Shown: positions 24,124-34,070 of the stretch, piece by piece
Layout: each line of letters begins with the position of its first letter
Position numbering within the stretch: position 1 is the first letter of the stretch
NCBI GenBank assembly: GCA_010094045.1
Contig: ML986655.1
Span: 1 to 64,000, forward strand
Reading direction: 5' to 3'
Length of the DNA: 64,000 nt
From: Lojkania enalia
Lineage: Eukaryota; Ascomycota; Dothideomycetes; Pleosporales
Made by a program: the position numbers and the translations under genes
The notes under the pieces: generated by a model
Database searches by the model: none
The model's input: only the letters and a program-made list of their open reading frames with translations
What the model was told of the DNA's origin: nothing

Positions 24124-25570
24124 GAATATATTCTAAATACTAGTTTAGGTATTAGTACTTTAGTAGTAGCTTCTTCTATTTATAATAGGGTATTTATTTC
24201 TTTATCCTTATTTAATTCTTTTTAAACTTCTTCTAACTATCTTTTTATATATTTTTATATTACTATAAGTTGTATTTTCTTTTAAAGCTAATATTCTATA
24301 GTTTTTTTAAATTGTTAATATATTTAATACTTATCTTTATTATAGAGGGACTAATATAGGGTTTTATATTCTATAGTTATAGCTAGTTTTTCTTTACCTA
24401 CTTCCTGCAGTTTATTTTCTATAGGCCGGTTTTTCTTTTCTTTCTTTTTACTTTAATATTCCTTTACTATATATCTTAGTTTCTAATAATTATAGTACTT
24501 AATATCTTTCTTCTAAATCTTTCTTTCTTAAGTCGCCTATAGTTTAGACTTCTTTTCTCTAGTAGTACTTAGATCTATAGGTCTATCTATATTAGCAACT
24601 TTTACTAAAAAGCGTACCCTTTAATAGTATATTTATCTTTCTTTATTTTTAAACTAGTATAGTTTATTATTAAATCTTTTTACTAGTTAGAAATATAATA
24701 CTAGATTTTAAGGTTACTCTATATATATTATTACCCTTCTTATTTTTATATTTAACGCTCTATAGAACTTTACTATTATACTATAATTATTCTATACAAC
24801 TTTATTTAAGAGCTGTTAAAAGCTTAATATATATAAGGTAATAGATCCTAATTAAACTAGATTATAAAATCTATCTTCTATTACTTATACTTTATTAATA
24901 TTTCTAAACGCTAGTTTAAATTTCTATTAAAAATATATTAGACTTATAAATATTACTTTAGCTTTACTCTTCTAATAGTCTTCTATATAGTTTTTAAAAT
25001 CTATTAAGAAAGACTAGAACTAGTTAAAAAGTTTACCTGTTAAATATACTTCTATAAATAATACTTTCTTATTTTTATATTAAATAATATCTAGGTTAGT
25101 ATTAATATAAATCTTTACTACTACTAAAAATCTTTTAAATTTAGACCTAATTCTATTAAATTTATTTAGTAGTACTAATTTAATTTATTATTAATATTAT
25201 ATTATTAGTAGTATTCTTTTAACCTATTTAAATTTCTAGATAATTCCTATAGGTTCTATTCTTTATTTACTATTAACTATATTTTATATTCTTTTAAAAC
25301 TTTTAAAAAAACTATTTTAAGCCTTTTTTAGGCTTCTTATCTATTTATCTACTAGAATTAGCTAGTTCTATTATTATACTAACTTATTCTATATTCTTAT
25401 AAATATAATTATTATACCTACCTCTAAAATGGTAATTTTATTAACTAATTCTAATATTCTACTTATGTAAATTTCCTATATTATTTACTAAAGGTATTTC
25501 TTTTCTTATAATTAAAGTAGTTTAACTAGTCTTATTTCTTCTAACTTTATAAGGGTAGTTAAAGTATAAA
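24124..25570 (-). other. Degraded retroelement sequence
   Basis: AT-rich, RIP-type DNA continuing the minus-strand relic from the left. I see long pyrimidine-rich stretches on the plus strand that would be A/G-rich coding sequence on the minus strand, but no diagnostic motif. Confidence 0.4.
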
Positions 25571-25870
25571 AGCTTCTAATTAGCTAAATATAGGATAGGA
25601 TAATAATTAAGAGTAATTATATACTATAAAAGGATTATTCTTATAAGTTTATAATAGAAGTATATAAGTAGAGTATATAAAAGATATTTAAGTTAACTAT
25701 AAAGAGCTATAAAGGTTAAAATTGTAAAGTTATTAAATATAATTTAGTCTTCCTACTATTCTTCTTATTTAATCTTAACTAAGTTACTAAGCTATCTATA
25801 TAACTAGCTCTACTTACTTATCTATATAGAATCTTATACTTTAATAGGTTCTAGTATAAGAATATTTATT
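25571..25870 (-). repeat. Second copy of the 7,971-8,310 repeat
   Basis: Very similar to 7,971-8,310 but without about 35 bp in its middle. It occurs alone here, without the Copia RT seen next to the other copy. Confidence 0.6.
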
Positions 25871-26534
25871 ATATTATATTAGTATTAAATATTTAGATTT
25901 TCTCTAATTTATAATTAATATACTAGTATATATTAAGTTATTATAATAAAATTTATTAAAAAACTTTAGATAACTAATATTATACTATATTAAATACTAG
26001 AATATATAGAAATTAAAGAAAATAAGTAGATAAATAGACTAGCTAGAATAGTAATAAAAGAAGAGAGTAAGTAGCTATTATAGCGTGATAGAGTACTATA
26101 GTATCTAACATAGTTAGTACTAGAAAGAGCTAATATAATAGTAGAACCGCCTCTACTAAAATAGAAAGAGAAGAGAAAGTTTATATAGAAAATTAATATA
26201 ATATTCTATCTAAGTAAATTAGTAGAAATATATTAATAACTAAATAGTAATAAAGTAGCTATTATTTTATATCTATAAATAGGTAAAATATTCTTTAATA
26301 AATATATTTATAAAATTAGGGTTATAAATATAATAGTATATAAATATAAATATAAAAAGTTAATAGTATACTTTTTCTATATATAAATAGTAGAGATAGT
26401 AAAAAGTAAAGCTATAATAGTAGTATAGATAGTAGTTTAGTAAGCTATCATATACGCTAGAAAAATATTTAAGTAGATAAGAGGGTAGTAAATAAAATAT
26501 AGATAAGCTAAATTAGTACTAGAAGCTAGATATA
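25871..26534 (+). other. Degraded sequence, possibly the 3' part of a LINE
   Basis: Strongly A/G-rich plus strand full of TAG and TAA. It could be the C-terminal part of a Tad1-like LINE leading into the left arm of the island, because the sequence resumes after the solo LTR and then joins at 27,255 the block that is joined to a LINE on the other side. No motif confirms it. Confidence 0.25.
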
Positions 26535-27071
26535 TATTACTAACCTAAGTACTGCTATATATATAACGACCGCCGTTACAGTTGTATATATACCGGGGCT
26601 TATTTAAATTAGGTTGGTTAGGGGTAGTAGCTTTAGTAAAGAGAGAATAATAGAATTGCCGGGTCTTCGAACGTAACGAGTATATTTAGAAAACTAACAT
26701 AGTAACGAGATAAATCTACAAGAATAACTATACAGGATTCAATCTGCTAAGGAAATCTTCCGTCTTATATAGTTAGGTCTAAGACCGCTAAGCCTAGCTT
26801 ATTAGGTCTATTAGGTCTATCAGGTCTGTCCTGCTATACCTAATACTTCTACTATTATTACGTGCATAGGTTGTACTATGCCTTATTATTTAGCTAATCA
26901 TCTCCCCAGTTCCCGTAGTCCCACTGCTTACTGTCCGATGATTGGTCCCTAATATGCTTCTGCCTATTATTACCTTGTTGGTCCTCGTCCGAGTCGACTT
27001 GCACAGTAGCTGATGTTGGATTAAGCCCTAACCACAGAGGCGGTGCCTCTTAGCGTTCTGTGTTTATAACA
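26535..27071 (+). repeat. Solo LTR, family of Gypsy element 5
   Basis: A 537-bp sequence from TATTACTAACC to TTATAACA, similar along its whole length to 60,337-60,878. It is flanked by ATATA on both sides (26,530-26,534 and 27,072-27,076). It is less affected by RIP on its right half (26,880-27,060), which still has CA and TG. Confidence 0.85.
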
Positions 27072-27254
27072 ATATAGAAGTAGTTAGGGTAATAATTAAA
27101 TTTATAAAGAGTATAGAGCGGCTATAATTAAATATATAAAATAAAATAAGTAGAGATAAAAAGGAAGTAGATAAGTAGAGGTAGCTAGAGATCTCCTCTT
27201 CTACCTTGTAGGCGTAGAACGATAAGCTGTCTATAAACGCGTCTTAGCTAGTAT
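27072..27254 (+). other. RIP-altered stretch at the island border
   Basis: This continues the relic interrupted by the solo LTR. Base composition changes from A/G-rich RIP sequence to ordinary sequence near 27,180-27,300, the left border of the gene island. Confidence 0.4.
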
Positions 27255-27672
27255 ACTGCCGATTAAGAGGCATACAACGCCGGAAATGCCCTGCGGACGC
27301 GAGGCCATGACTAGCTATACAGCTTGTCCTACACACGGTAGTATATCACTTTCCTTTCTTTCCTTTATTGAGCATGGAGTTAGGCATTGGACGAGCAGGT
27401 CTCATAGTTGGCTTTTGAAACGGAGCAGGCATAAGGAAGCAGAATGTATATAGCTGGCGCTCTGTAACGGCCCATACCCATAGGGTGCATGGCCATAATA
27501 GAACACACACACACGCGCCGCAGGCGTCGAAGCTGTTATAGTGTGAGGGAGGAAGAGGTTGAGATCAAACATGCCAAGAGATCTGGAGCATAGCTTCGGC
27601 CACGATCCGATCCGATCTCCGGAGAGGAGCCTGGACCAGACATAGAACCATGTCCATTGCGGGAACCAAAGC
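27255..27672 (-). repeat. Left arm of the inverted repeat around the island
   Basis: Read on the minus strand, this matches 31,595-32,068 in the same order over its whole length: a block with gctttggttccc, a GT microsatellite (six units here), ttctattatggccatgcacc, a block near 27,365-27,440, and cctcttaatcggcag at the outer end. Identity looks like about 80% in the central part. The same minus-strand frame in both arms ends with a related peptide containing QKPTMRPA and MLN-x-GKK before a stop. Confidence 0.8.
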
Positions 27673-27932
27673 GGGATCCACACTGCGCTACGCCAAGTTC
27701 TCCTGCTCTCGCGGCTTTCGATAAACTCTTCGCTTCGGCGCTAGGTTAGTAATCTGCTCTCGCTCCAAATTGCGTAGAATTCGCAATGCAGACGAACTGC
27801 ATTAGCACGGTTGCCACAGCGATCAACTAAAATACAAGAAATCCATATTATCAGCTTCACGGAAGCTGTGCCACAGAAGCTTAAAGTTCAGAACAAGCGT
27901 TGCGTAATAAATCATTCTAGAGAACAACATGA

Positions 27933-29422
27933 TCAATCCATCCGGCGCTCTCGAAGTTTATTTTCCACAACGCTAAGCTCCTTCAGAATAGCTGTCCTGA
28001 AATCGGACACGCCCCATGCCAATATCTTGCCTAAAGCCTGCACAAATTCTCTTGCGTCTTTTCTAATTGTTGTCCGCCATATTCGCAGTAGCGTCATGTG
28101 GTATGCCTCGTCTATTCGATAGTGAACCCACAGCTCGTGAATGGGTCCTTCTGTCGCTACTGAGAAGATAACCTGCCTTGGCTCGGGCTGGTCTGTAGAA
28201 GTGCAAGACATATTGGCTGATGCCGTAAGCTTTAGATCGCGGAGTATGTTCAGAGCGCAGGCAGCGTCGACAGCAGCCTGGTTCTGCGCCCCAACCATAT
28301 TTGATCCCATAGCCAGCCCCTTTGCTTCTATGACGAGAAAAGGAAAGTGAAGACCAATTGCAGACTGGTGTGGTTCGCTCAAGACTCGGGTTCTATCCTG
28401 GAGGTCCCATAATATCTTGCCTTGAAGCGGAGAAAAAGAAGCGTGGGCAAGCCCGACAGCTATGTCTGGCTTCGGTATAGAAACACGATTCGGATCATCG
28501 GTTGTAAAGTCGCTGGGAGCGTTGGAGGGCGGGCTGAGAATTGGAGTCTGTGAGAAGACCGGGTCCTGAGGTGGCAGCGGGGTCTGAGGTTCAGCTGTAG
28601 AAGGAGGGGGAACCAAGTCGAGCATGTCTTCAAACGATGGCGGGGCTGGTCTGAGTTCAGCTATCCATGCTACAGCAAGGTTAGTCATATTGCGAAAGTA
28701 GAATTAGCGGACCTACGCTTCTCAGATGCGCTTAGCTTTACAATGTCCGGCCATAGCTCTTGCAAAGGTTCCACAAGGCCCGTTAGGAGATAACTCTTCC
28801 ACTGGCCTTCGCCGGCACAGTCCTTGGCCATCTGCCTTGACTTATGACAGTACTTTTCCGCGAGCTCTCTAACCGTGGTTTGAACAGTCGATGCACCGAA
28901 TGAGTTAGGGCTAGGAAAGATGTTCCCACTGTCTTCCAACATCGATATTCCGAATATGTGCTGGAGTTGATCCTCCACGTCTGAAGGAGGTTCCGGAAAA
29001 TGGTCTACGAAGACGCTCGCATCGGCCATGTTCCTTGATCGATACTGAGTACTTGTTTTCTTGGTAGGGCTCTGAGACCGCTGTCGCCTGTAACCCAGCT
29101 TCGATGCTCTCCTCAGACCGCTGTCGTTTGAGGTAACACTGGGAGTCTGCATGGGAACCATCTCTGGCTCGCTGCAAGTGTGGCAATTATTTGCCCACTG
29201 TTCGACAGATTGCGTCGATTCTGCAGGCGCTGATGACTGCGAAGATATCGCTTGGAGGGTCTCGGGTGTAAGAGGTAGCGTTCGGGAGAATCGTGAGGAT
29301 CGCGATGTGTTGTTGGGCAGGTTGCCGTGGCGGCCTCTGGAAGGGGATAGCTTGCGGCGTTTCGGAGATGGAGAACGGCTGCGTGTCTGCTCGAGGTCAG
29401 GAAATGAAAGCGCTCGCTTCAT
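27933..29422 (-). CDS. PD-(D/E)XK nuclease-like (DUF7924-type) protein, one intron
   Basis: Two overlapping frames are joined by a 47-bp intron (28,670-28,716) with GTAGGT donor, a GACTAAC branch site and a TAG acceptor; splicing gives about 480 residues from the ATG at 29,422. The N-terminal half is Ser/Pro/Arg-rich with a KRRK nuclear-signal-like cluster near residue 21. The C-terminal half has PD at about 303-304 after a Pro-rich linker, then FLVIEAKG with E350 and K352, a downstream GAQNQAA with Q366, and a WVHYR and ILAWG region. This order is that of the PD-(D/E)XK nuclease fold, and the whole resembles fungal DUF7924 proteins, whose function is unknown to me. The frame stays open without an ATG to 29,551, so an upstream exon is possible. 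It is divergent from the gene at 30,079. Nuclease activity is inferred only. Confidence 0.72.
28670..28716 (-). other. Spliceosomal intron, 47 bp
   Basis: On the minus strand it begins GTAGGT and ends CTGTAG, with GACTAAC about ten bases before the end. It falls after the first base of a codon. Without it both frames stop, and with it they join in phase, so the intron is well supported. Confidence 0.85.
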
Positions 29423-29551
29423 CTCGCTCCTGAAGTATGTCGCTGCATACGGAGTAAGGTTGTGAGTTAGAGCGGAGATAGCTGTTTCTGGCGGTGTTTG
29501 TTTTGGAGCCAAGCCAAGCAAGCGCGACAAGGCCACGCTGACTAAGTCGAC

Positions 29552-30078
29552 CTAGGACGCACAGCCACAATCGTAAGCCACAGTTACAATTTTGGACAAT
29601 TTCGCGACAGGAGCGTACCACACAGCAATAGCTCCGACACAAACCTATAACCCCAAACCGTACATTTGATCAGCGCATTACACTACCTCGAGATTCGCTC
29701 AGACCTGCGCTGACCGACGAGCTCTTCGCGCCGCTAGACCGCCCTTCAGATAAGGTTTTGTAGGTTTCAATATTCTGCTACGACCTGAGCGGAAGTGTTC
29801 GAAGCTTCCATACACATGCGGTATTGGATTAAATAGCGAAGGTAACAGTCTCTGGCCTGTCACAGGGTTATTCTAACATAGACACAGCTTCTCTATATCG
29901 GCATTTCCCTACGCCATCTAGACTCGATCTGGTCTAAATTCAAAAGGCATCCTTACATCTTCCGGAAGCCTCCCACTCCCCCAAACTAATACCGCGGTCG
30001 ATTTCTCAGCTACCCGAGCAGCGACCATTATTAAATACCTGCAAACCCCCGTGGCGATTTACAAGCTGACGCACTATA
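29552..30078. promoter_or_regulatory. Intergenic region between divergent genes
   Basis: About 0.5 kb separates the two head-to-head genes and should hold both promoters. On the plus side a TTAAATA box at 30,031-30,037 lies about 40 bases before the ATG at 30,079. No other element is evident. Base composition is normal, with no RIP. Confidence 0.4.
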
Positions 30079-31102
30079 ATGGGAATCATGGATAACGCAT
30101 TCGTCGAGCCATTGTCTGGACATGGCTATCTGGGGCCTGGCTCGGTAGATGGAAATGCTGAATCCAAGGATCTGGGGCTCGTCCAGGTACATCCTCGACG
30201 AGCGGTTGTGACTATTTAGAGTCGAGCCGTTCGTTTGTTAGAAGCAGAGCATACTCTTACTACTCCGCTTCTCAAGAAGTCCTTGCTTGAGCTCCAGGAG
30301 GCAGATCGAGCCTCACAGCCTTGTCACACCGTTCCTATATGCCTTACACCCCTGATGGCGCCAATCTTGCGAACATCAAACATCAGTGTCGATGCCGTTC
30401 CTTACCCACTAACGGAAAGATTTAACTTTAGACATTTGCTCATATCAGTTAAAAGCTTCCTGGCATCTTTATCGCTTCTCGATGGCTTCTGGGATATCAC
30501 AGAACGCTGCCCGTCCATCCCAGTTCTGTTCTGCGACGCAATGCTGGGATATGACCCATACCGTAACAGATCAGAAACTAGCGTCGCCCGGGTTATCATG
30601 GAGCACATCGACACTCATCATTCAAGCATTTCACACGAAGTTAACATCGAGCTTGGATCAAAGCATCTTGGCGACCCACTTCCGGAAGTCAGCGACAATC
30701 AATGCCAATGTCCACTACAACGCCTTGATATGTCTGATGTTTCCAGAAGTTGTCCGCAAGCAGTGGTCGAAGCAGCTTACAGGCGCCTCATTGAAGTAGA
30801 GGAATTTGTTACTCTACAACAGCTGGTCGACCCGCTAACAGCAGCAAAATACTTCCACTTATTCGAAAACCGGATACTGCGGCTTGTACAACTCTCGAAG
30901 GATTTGAATAAAAGTCAGAGCAGAGAGCTAATGCCGGACGACCACTCTTGCTTCATTTCTCCACGCGCTCGTCGGATGCGACCAACGCCCATAAATGGGC
31001 CTCGACCTAGATTGTAAGTGGAGCAATGCTTTGGCGACCATTCAAAGCGGATATCGACGCCTAAACTAACACAGAATACATCTCATAGTTATATACTACT
31101 AA
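30079..31102 (+). CDS. Hypothetical protein, probably three exons
   Basis: I do not recognise the family. The likely model has exons 30,079-30,144, 30,220-31,013 and 31,075-31,102, about 295 residues. The last intron (31,014-31,074) is convincing: GTAAGT, CTAAC, CAG. Without it the frame stops at the TAA inside the donor site. The first intron (30,145-30,219, GTAGAT to TTTAG) is less sure; reading straight through meets one in-frame TAG at 30,217-30,219, so either this is a splice acceptor or the gene has a nonsense mutation of the CAG-to-TAG kind. The protein has Leu-rich helical stretches (around FRHLLISVKSFLASLSLL) and a Cys pair CQCPLQRL. These faintly recall the C-terminal half of fungal AflR-like regulators, but no Zn2Cys6 domain is present. 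There is no signal peptide or membrane segment. Confidence 0.5.
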
Positions 31103-31594
31103 AGGGCCTTAAATCCTTTTACCCAAGTGAGTATCTATTCCTGTACGGAGTAGGAAGGTTGGATAGAGGCGTTTTCACCACATGAAATGTAGTTCTGCAG
31201 ATGCCCAAAGAACCCTCAGTGCAGAGGCAGGACGAGGTCTCGGAAGAGAGCGAGAACCGAAATCGGGTAACGGAAATGGAATCCACGGCGAGATCCAAAA
31301 TGGGATTCATGGTCAGGATTAGTACTACCAAAACGGGGCTCTGCAAAAGTCAAAACAAATAACCAGCCAAGCCAAGCCAAACCAAGCTATTGATGAACCA
31401 AAGGCTAGGTACAGATTCCATATGTGGAATTTTCGGGTGCTAAGGTTATATGATTTTAAGGTGTGGTATGGACGAGAGAGGGGACGGTTATTTGTGGAGA
31501 GTTTTTTGGGCCCCATTCTAGATAAGCTAGCTGGCGCCTGGAAAGATCAGCACAAATAAACGTTTTGGCATTCGTCTGCGCTAGCTACGGATTC
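31103..31594. other. Non-coding part of the island
   Basis: Ordinary base composition with open frames that look accidental. It contains a small gccaa tandem repeat at about 31,361-31,385 and a stretch that could be the 3' UTR of the plus-strand gene. I see no further gene. Confidence 0.5.
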
Positions 31595-31760
31595 TGCTTT
31601 GGTTCCCGTAGTGGATCCATTCCAAGAACCTGATCAGATTCGCTCACGGACGTGGCTGGAAGAGACCGTACTCAGAATGCCTTAGCGCCTACGGTCCGGG
31701 TGGCGACGACGACCACTTGCAAAGACTTTCATCAGCACCAGAATCATTTTAACGCCCCCA

Positions 31761-31804
<44 letters not shown>

Positions 31805-32068
31805 CTATTATGGCCATGCACCCAGGGGGTATGGGCTGTTACGATGCGCCAGCTATGTACATTCTGTTATCAACCACCTGCTCCAGTTCAGAAGCCAACT
31901 ATGAGGCCTGCTGATCGCATATCTAACGCCATGCTCAACATAGGAAAGAAAGAAGAGTAATACGCTACCGTATACTATATGTATTTGGAAGTTAATAGAA
32001 AGCCAGGTTATTTTCGGGGTCCTCCATCCGCAGGGCAATTCCGGCGTCGTGCGCCTCTTAATCGGCAG
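31595..32068 (+). repeat. Right arm of the inverted repeat around the island
   Basis: Counterpart of 27,255-27,672 in opposite orientation. It has a longer GT run and no heavy RIP. Its outer end lies 58 bases beyond the stop codon of the LINE on its right, so the outermost part is LINE 3' UTR. One frame (31,801-31,960) ends in a peptide resembling that of the left arm, containing QKPTMRPA and MLNIGKK. Confidence 0.8.
31764..31803. repeat. GT microsatellite, 20 units
   Basis: A perfect 40-bp dinucleotide run at the same place where the left arm has six AC units (27,503-27,514). It is translatable as Cys-Val repeats, but that frame is probably accidental. Confidence 0.97.
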
Positions 32069-32126
32069 CGCGCTGGCGGAGGCTCGTGGAGCGCGGCTCG
32101 CTACCAGCTTAGGTGTAGCGAGTTAG

Positions 32127-34070
32127 TTAAAGTGTAGGTGTAGGAATTCGTAGTCGTTGTCGCTCGTTGTTATCTTCTTCTATGCTTGCTGTGTCCTGCC
32201 TGACCGTCTGCAGACGTCCTGTCTCTATCGCAAACTGAATCGTGGCTCGCACCACTGTAATATCTAGCATCCATCGCTCTATCGGCCCGTCAATGCTCTC
32301 GCCCCCTTCTGTCCGGCTCAAATACCCTCCAAGCGCGTACGAAAGCTCCCTAAATCGCTCTCCGTACTGCAGCCGTAGCTGCCGTCTCTACTCTTCCTAC
32401 TTCCTGCAGCAAAACAGAAAGTGCGGGATCGATTCTATCAGCCCGCACTCGCACTCTACTATCTCTACTGCCTTGATCTTGTAGAGATATGTATTGAGAT
32501 TTATTATACCTGTCCGGAGCTGCGTAAGGATCGCTGCCTCGCTGCTGTTTAGTTGCTGATATAGCACCGCCGCCTTGCTAAGGTGGAGTACCGCGTTAAT
32601 CTTCCTTATAAACTTGCCTACCTCAGGTTGTCCGGCTAGAAGTAGTTCTGTTGTAATCCTTGCCTTCTTCAGCGCTTACTTTACTAAATACTACGGCCGG
32701 CCTTCTTGTTGCGGCGCTTCCTCGCTCTTATTTCTCGTTGCACTTTTGGCCAGCCGGTAGGCCTTTTCGTTGCCTTCGATCCTAGAGTAGCTAGGCACCT
32801 AGTATAGCATGATGTTGCTCATGCGGAGCTTCTTGATAATCTTACCTACCACCTCCTAGCACGTACTTGCCCTCTAGCTCTATACCGACAGCAGTGCTAA
32901 CTGCGCATCTAAGAAGATTCGTATATAGGACACCAGCACCAAGTATTCTGCTCGGTCCCTCGCTGTGCACCGTAGATTCTACAGCCAGTTAGCCGCCTTA
33001 CTAATTACTAGTAGCTCTATAAGATGCGCGTCCGCCTGGTCTAAGCTAGCTACTATCCTTAAGATAGATGCCTTAGACAGCGTCGCGTATATCCTAATTC
33101 CAGCCCGTCCGTTCCGTACTAATACGTCTATAAAGATGTCTATCTATTCTAGTCTATAATCCTTAATAATATCTTACGCCTGTTTTTCGCCCTTATAGAT
33201 TACCACCTTAGGCCTGCCTACCTACGGCGGGCATGTATACGGCTTAACTTCTATTATATCGTCTATTCGGACCTCCTCGTATATCTCTACTATCTACATT
33301 AGCGGCGACCGGTGCTTTATACAGAGCTGCTACCACTTAAACATCTAGTATAGATGCGACTGGCTAAGCTTATAGAGCGACATCTAAAACGCGATCGTCT
33401 AATTATACAGTCTCTACTCTATAGGGATTAGGCCTACTTCTACCTCTATAATCGTACCCGTGACTGTATAGAATACCCTAATAACTACTTGCGCCGTAAT
33501 CCTCTACGCCTATATAAGGAGCTGCTTTATCTTATATATTATAATCGGGCACCACATAGGTAATATAGAGTCTACTACTAGCAGTACAGCGCTCTTTACT
33601 AGCTACTTAACCATCTTAGGTCGGAGTCCTTTTAGTTGGCGCAGCACCAGCACCACTTTTATTACTTTACCAGCCTTGTTCGCTAGATGCGTCTTAAGCC
33701 TAAGCTCCTTATCGAGTATTACACCCAGGATTTTAACCTCATTAGTTAGCAGGATCTCCTTTTCTTTAAATCGCAGCGCCGTCGTACTTTCCCTAGCCGC
33801 TCCTTTATATCTAGTAAGATAGATAAAGGAGGTCTCCTTCGCACCAAATACAGCTCTACTAGTACGTTCCCACTTCTCCAGCATCAGTACTACCTCGTTC
33901 TGGATACTACGTGTGTTTCCCTCTACTAATAGGCCTATTACCTATACCGAATAGTTATCAACGAAGGCTATCAAGCTCCCATTCTTAGGCGCGCTCTATA
34001 CAAGGTCCGTATTAAAGAAGAGGAATAGGATTAGGGCGAGCGCCAACCCTTAAGTTGTTTCTAAATAGCA
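32127..34070 (-). pseudogene. 5'-truncated Tad1-like LINE, ORF2 C-terminal part
   Basis: On the minus strand, from right to left: the end of reverse transcriptase with a AFVDNYSVWVIG box (about 33,930-33,970; the second Asp of the catalytic pair reads Asn), an LEKWERTS...GAKETSFI block and an EVKILGVILDKELRLKTHLA block (33,603-33,884), then RNase H with VPSYSRIEGNEKAYRLA (32,750-32,812), and a C-terminal segment VRATIQFAIETGRL ending at the stop at 32,127. This is the layout of Tad1-type LINEs common in Pezizomycotina. The upstream half of ORF2 and all of ORF1 are missing, the usual result of incomplete reverse transcription. Stops and frame changes break it. RIP is present but GC is still high. 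Confidence 0.82.

Noticed and set aside
1..26534. Mitochondrial DNA as the origin of the AT-rich sequence
   Set aside because: CG and GC steps remain frequent, nested nuclear retrotransposons and DNA transposons with target-site duplications are present, and no mitochondrial gene is seen.
27811..28350. Plus-strand open frames opposite the nuclease-like gene
   Set aside because: They lie antisense to the conserved domain of the minus-strand gene, have no recognisable motif, and are expected shadows of a real coding region.
28911..29642. Further open frames overlapping the N-terminal exon
   Set aside because: Their composition follows that of the real frame (Ser/Arg-rich shifted readings) and they do not join to any other exon by good splice sites.
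29508..31385. gccaa repeats at 29,508-29,522 and 31,361-31,385 as a pair of sites
   Set aside because: Short simple repeats with no shared flanks; coincidence is sufficient.
31119..31516. Minus-strand open frames right of the plus-strand gene
   Set aside because: Short, overlapping, without motif or splice signals, and partly made of a gccaa simple repeat.
31652..31960. Plus-strand frame with a long Cys-Val repeat
   Set aside because: The repeat is a translated GT microsatellite. Only the last about 50 codons resemble the other arm, so I do not call it a gene.
27255..34070. Starship-type giant transposon carrying the island
   Set aside because: No tyrosine-recombinase captain gene or other usual Starship gene can be read, and the island is bordered by ordinary LINE and LTR sequence.
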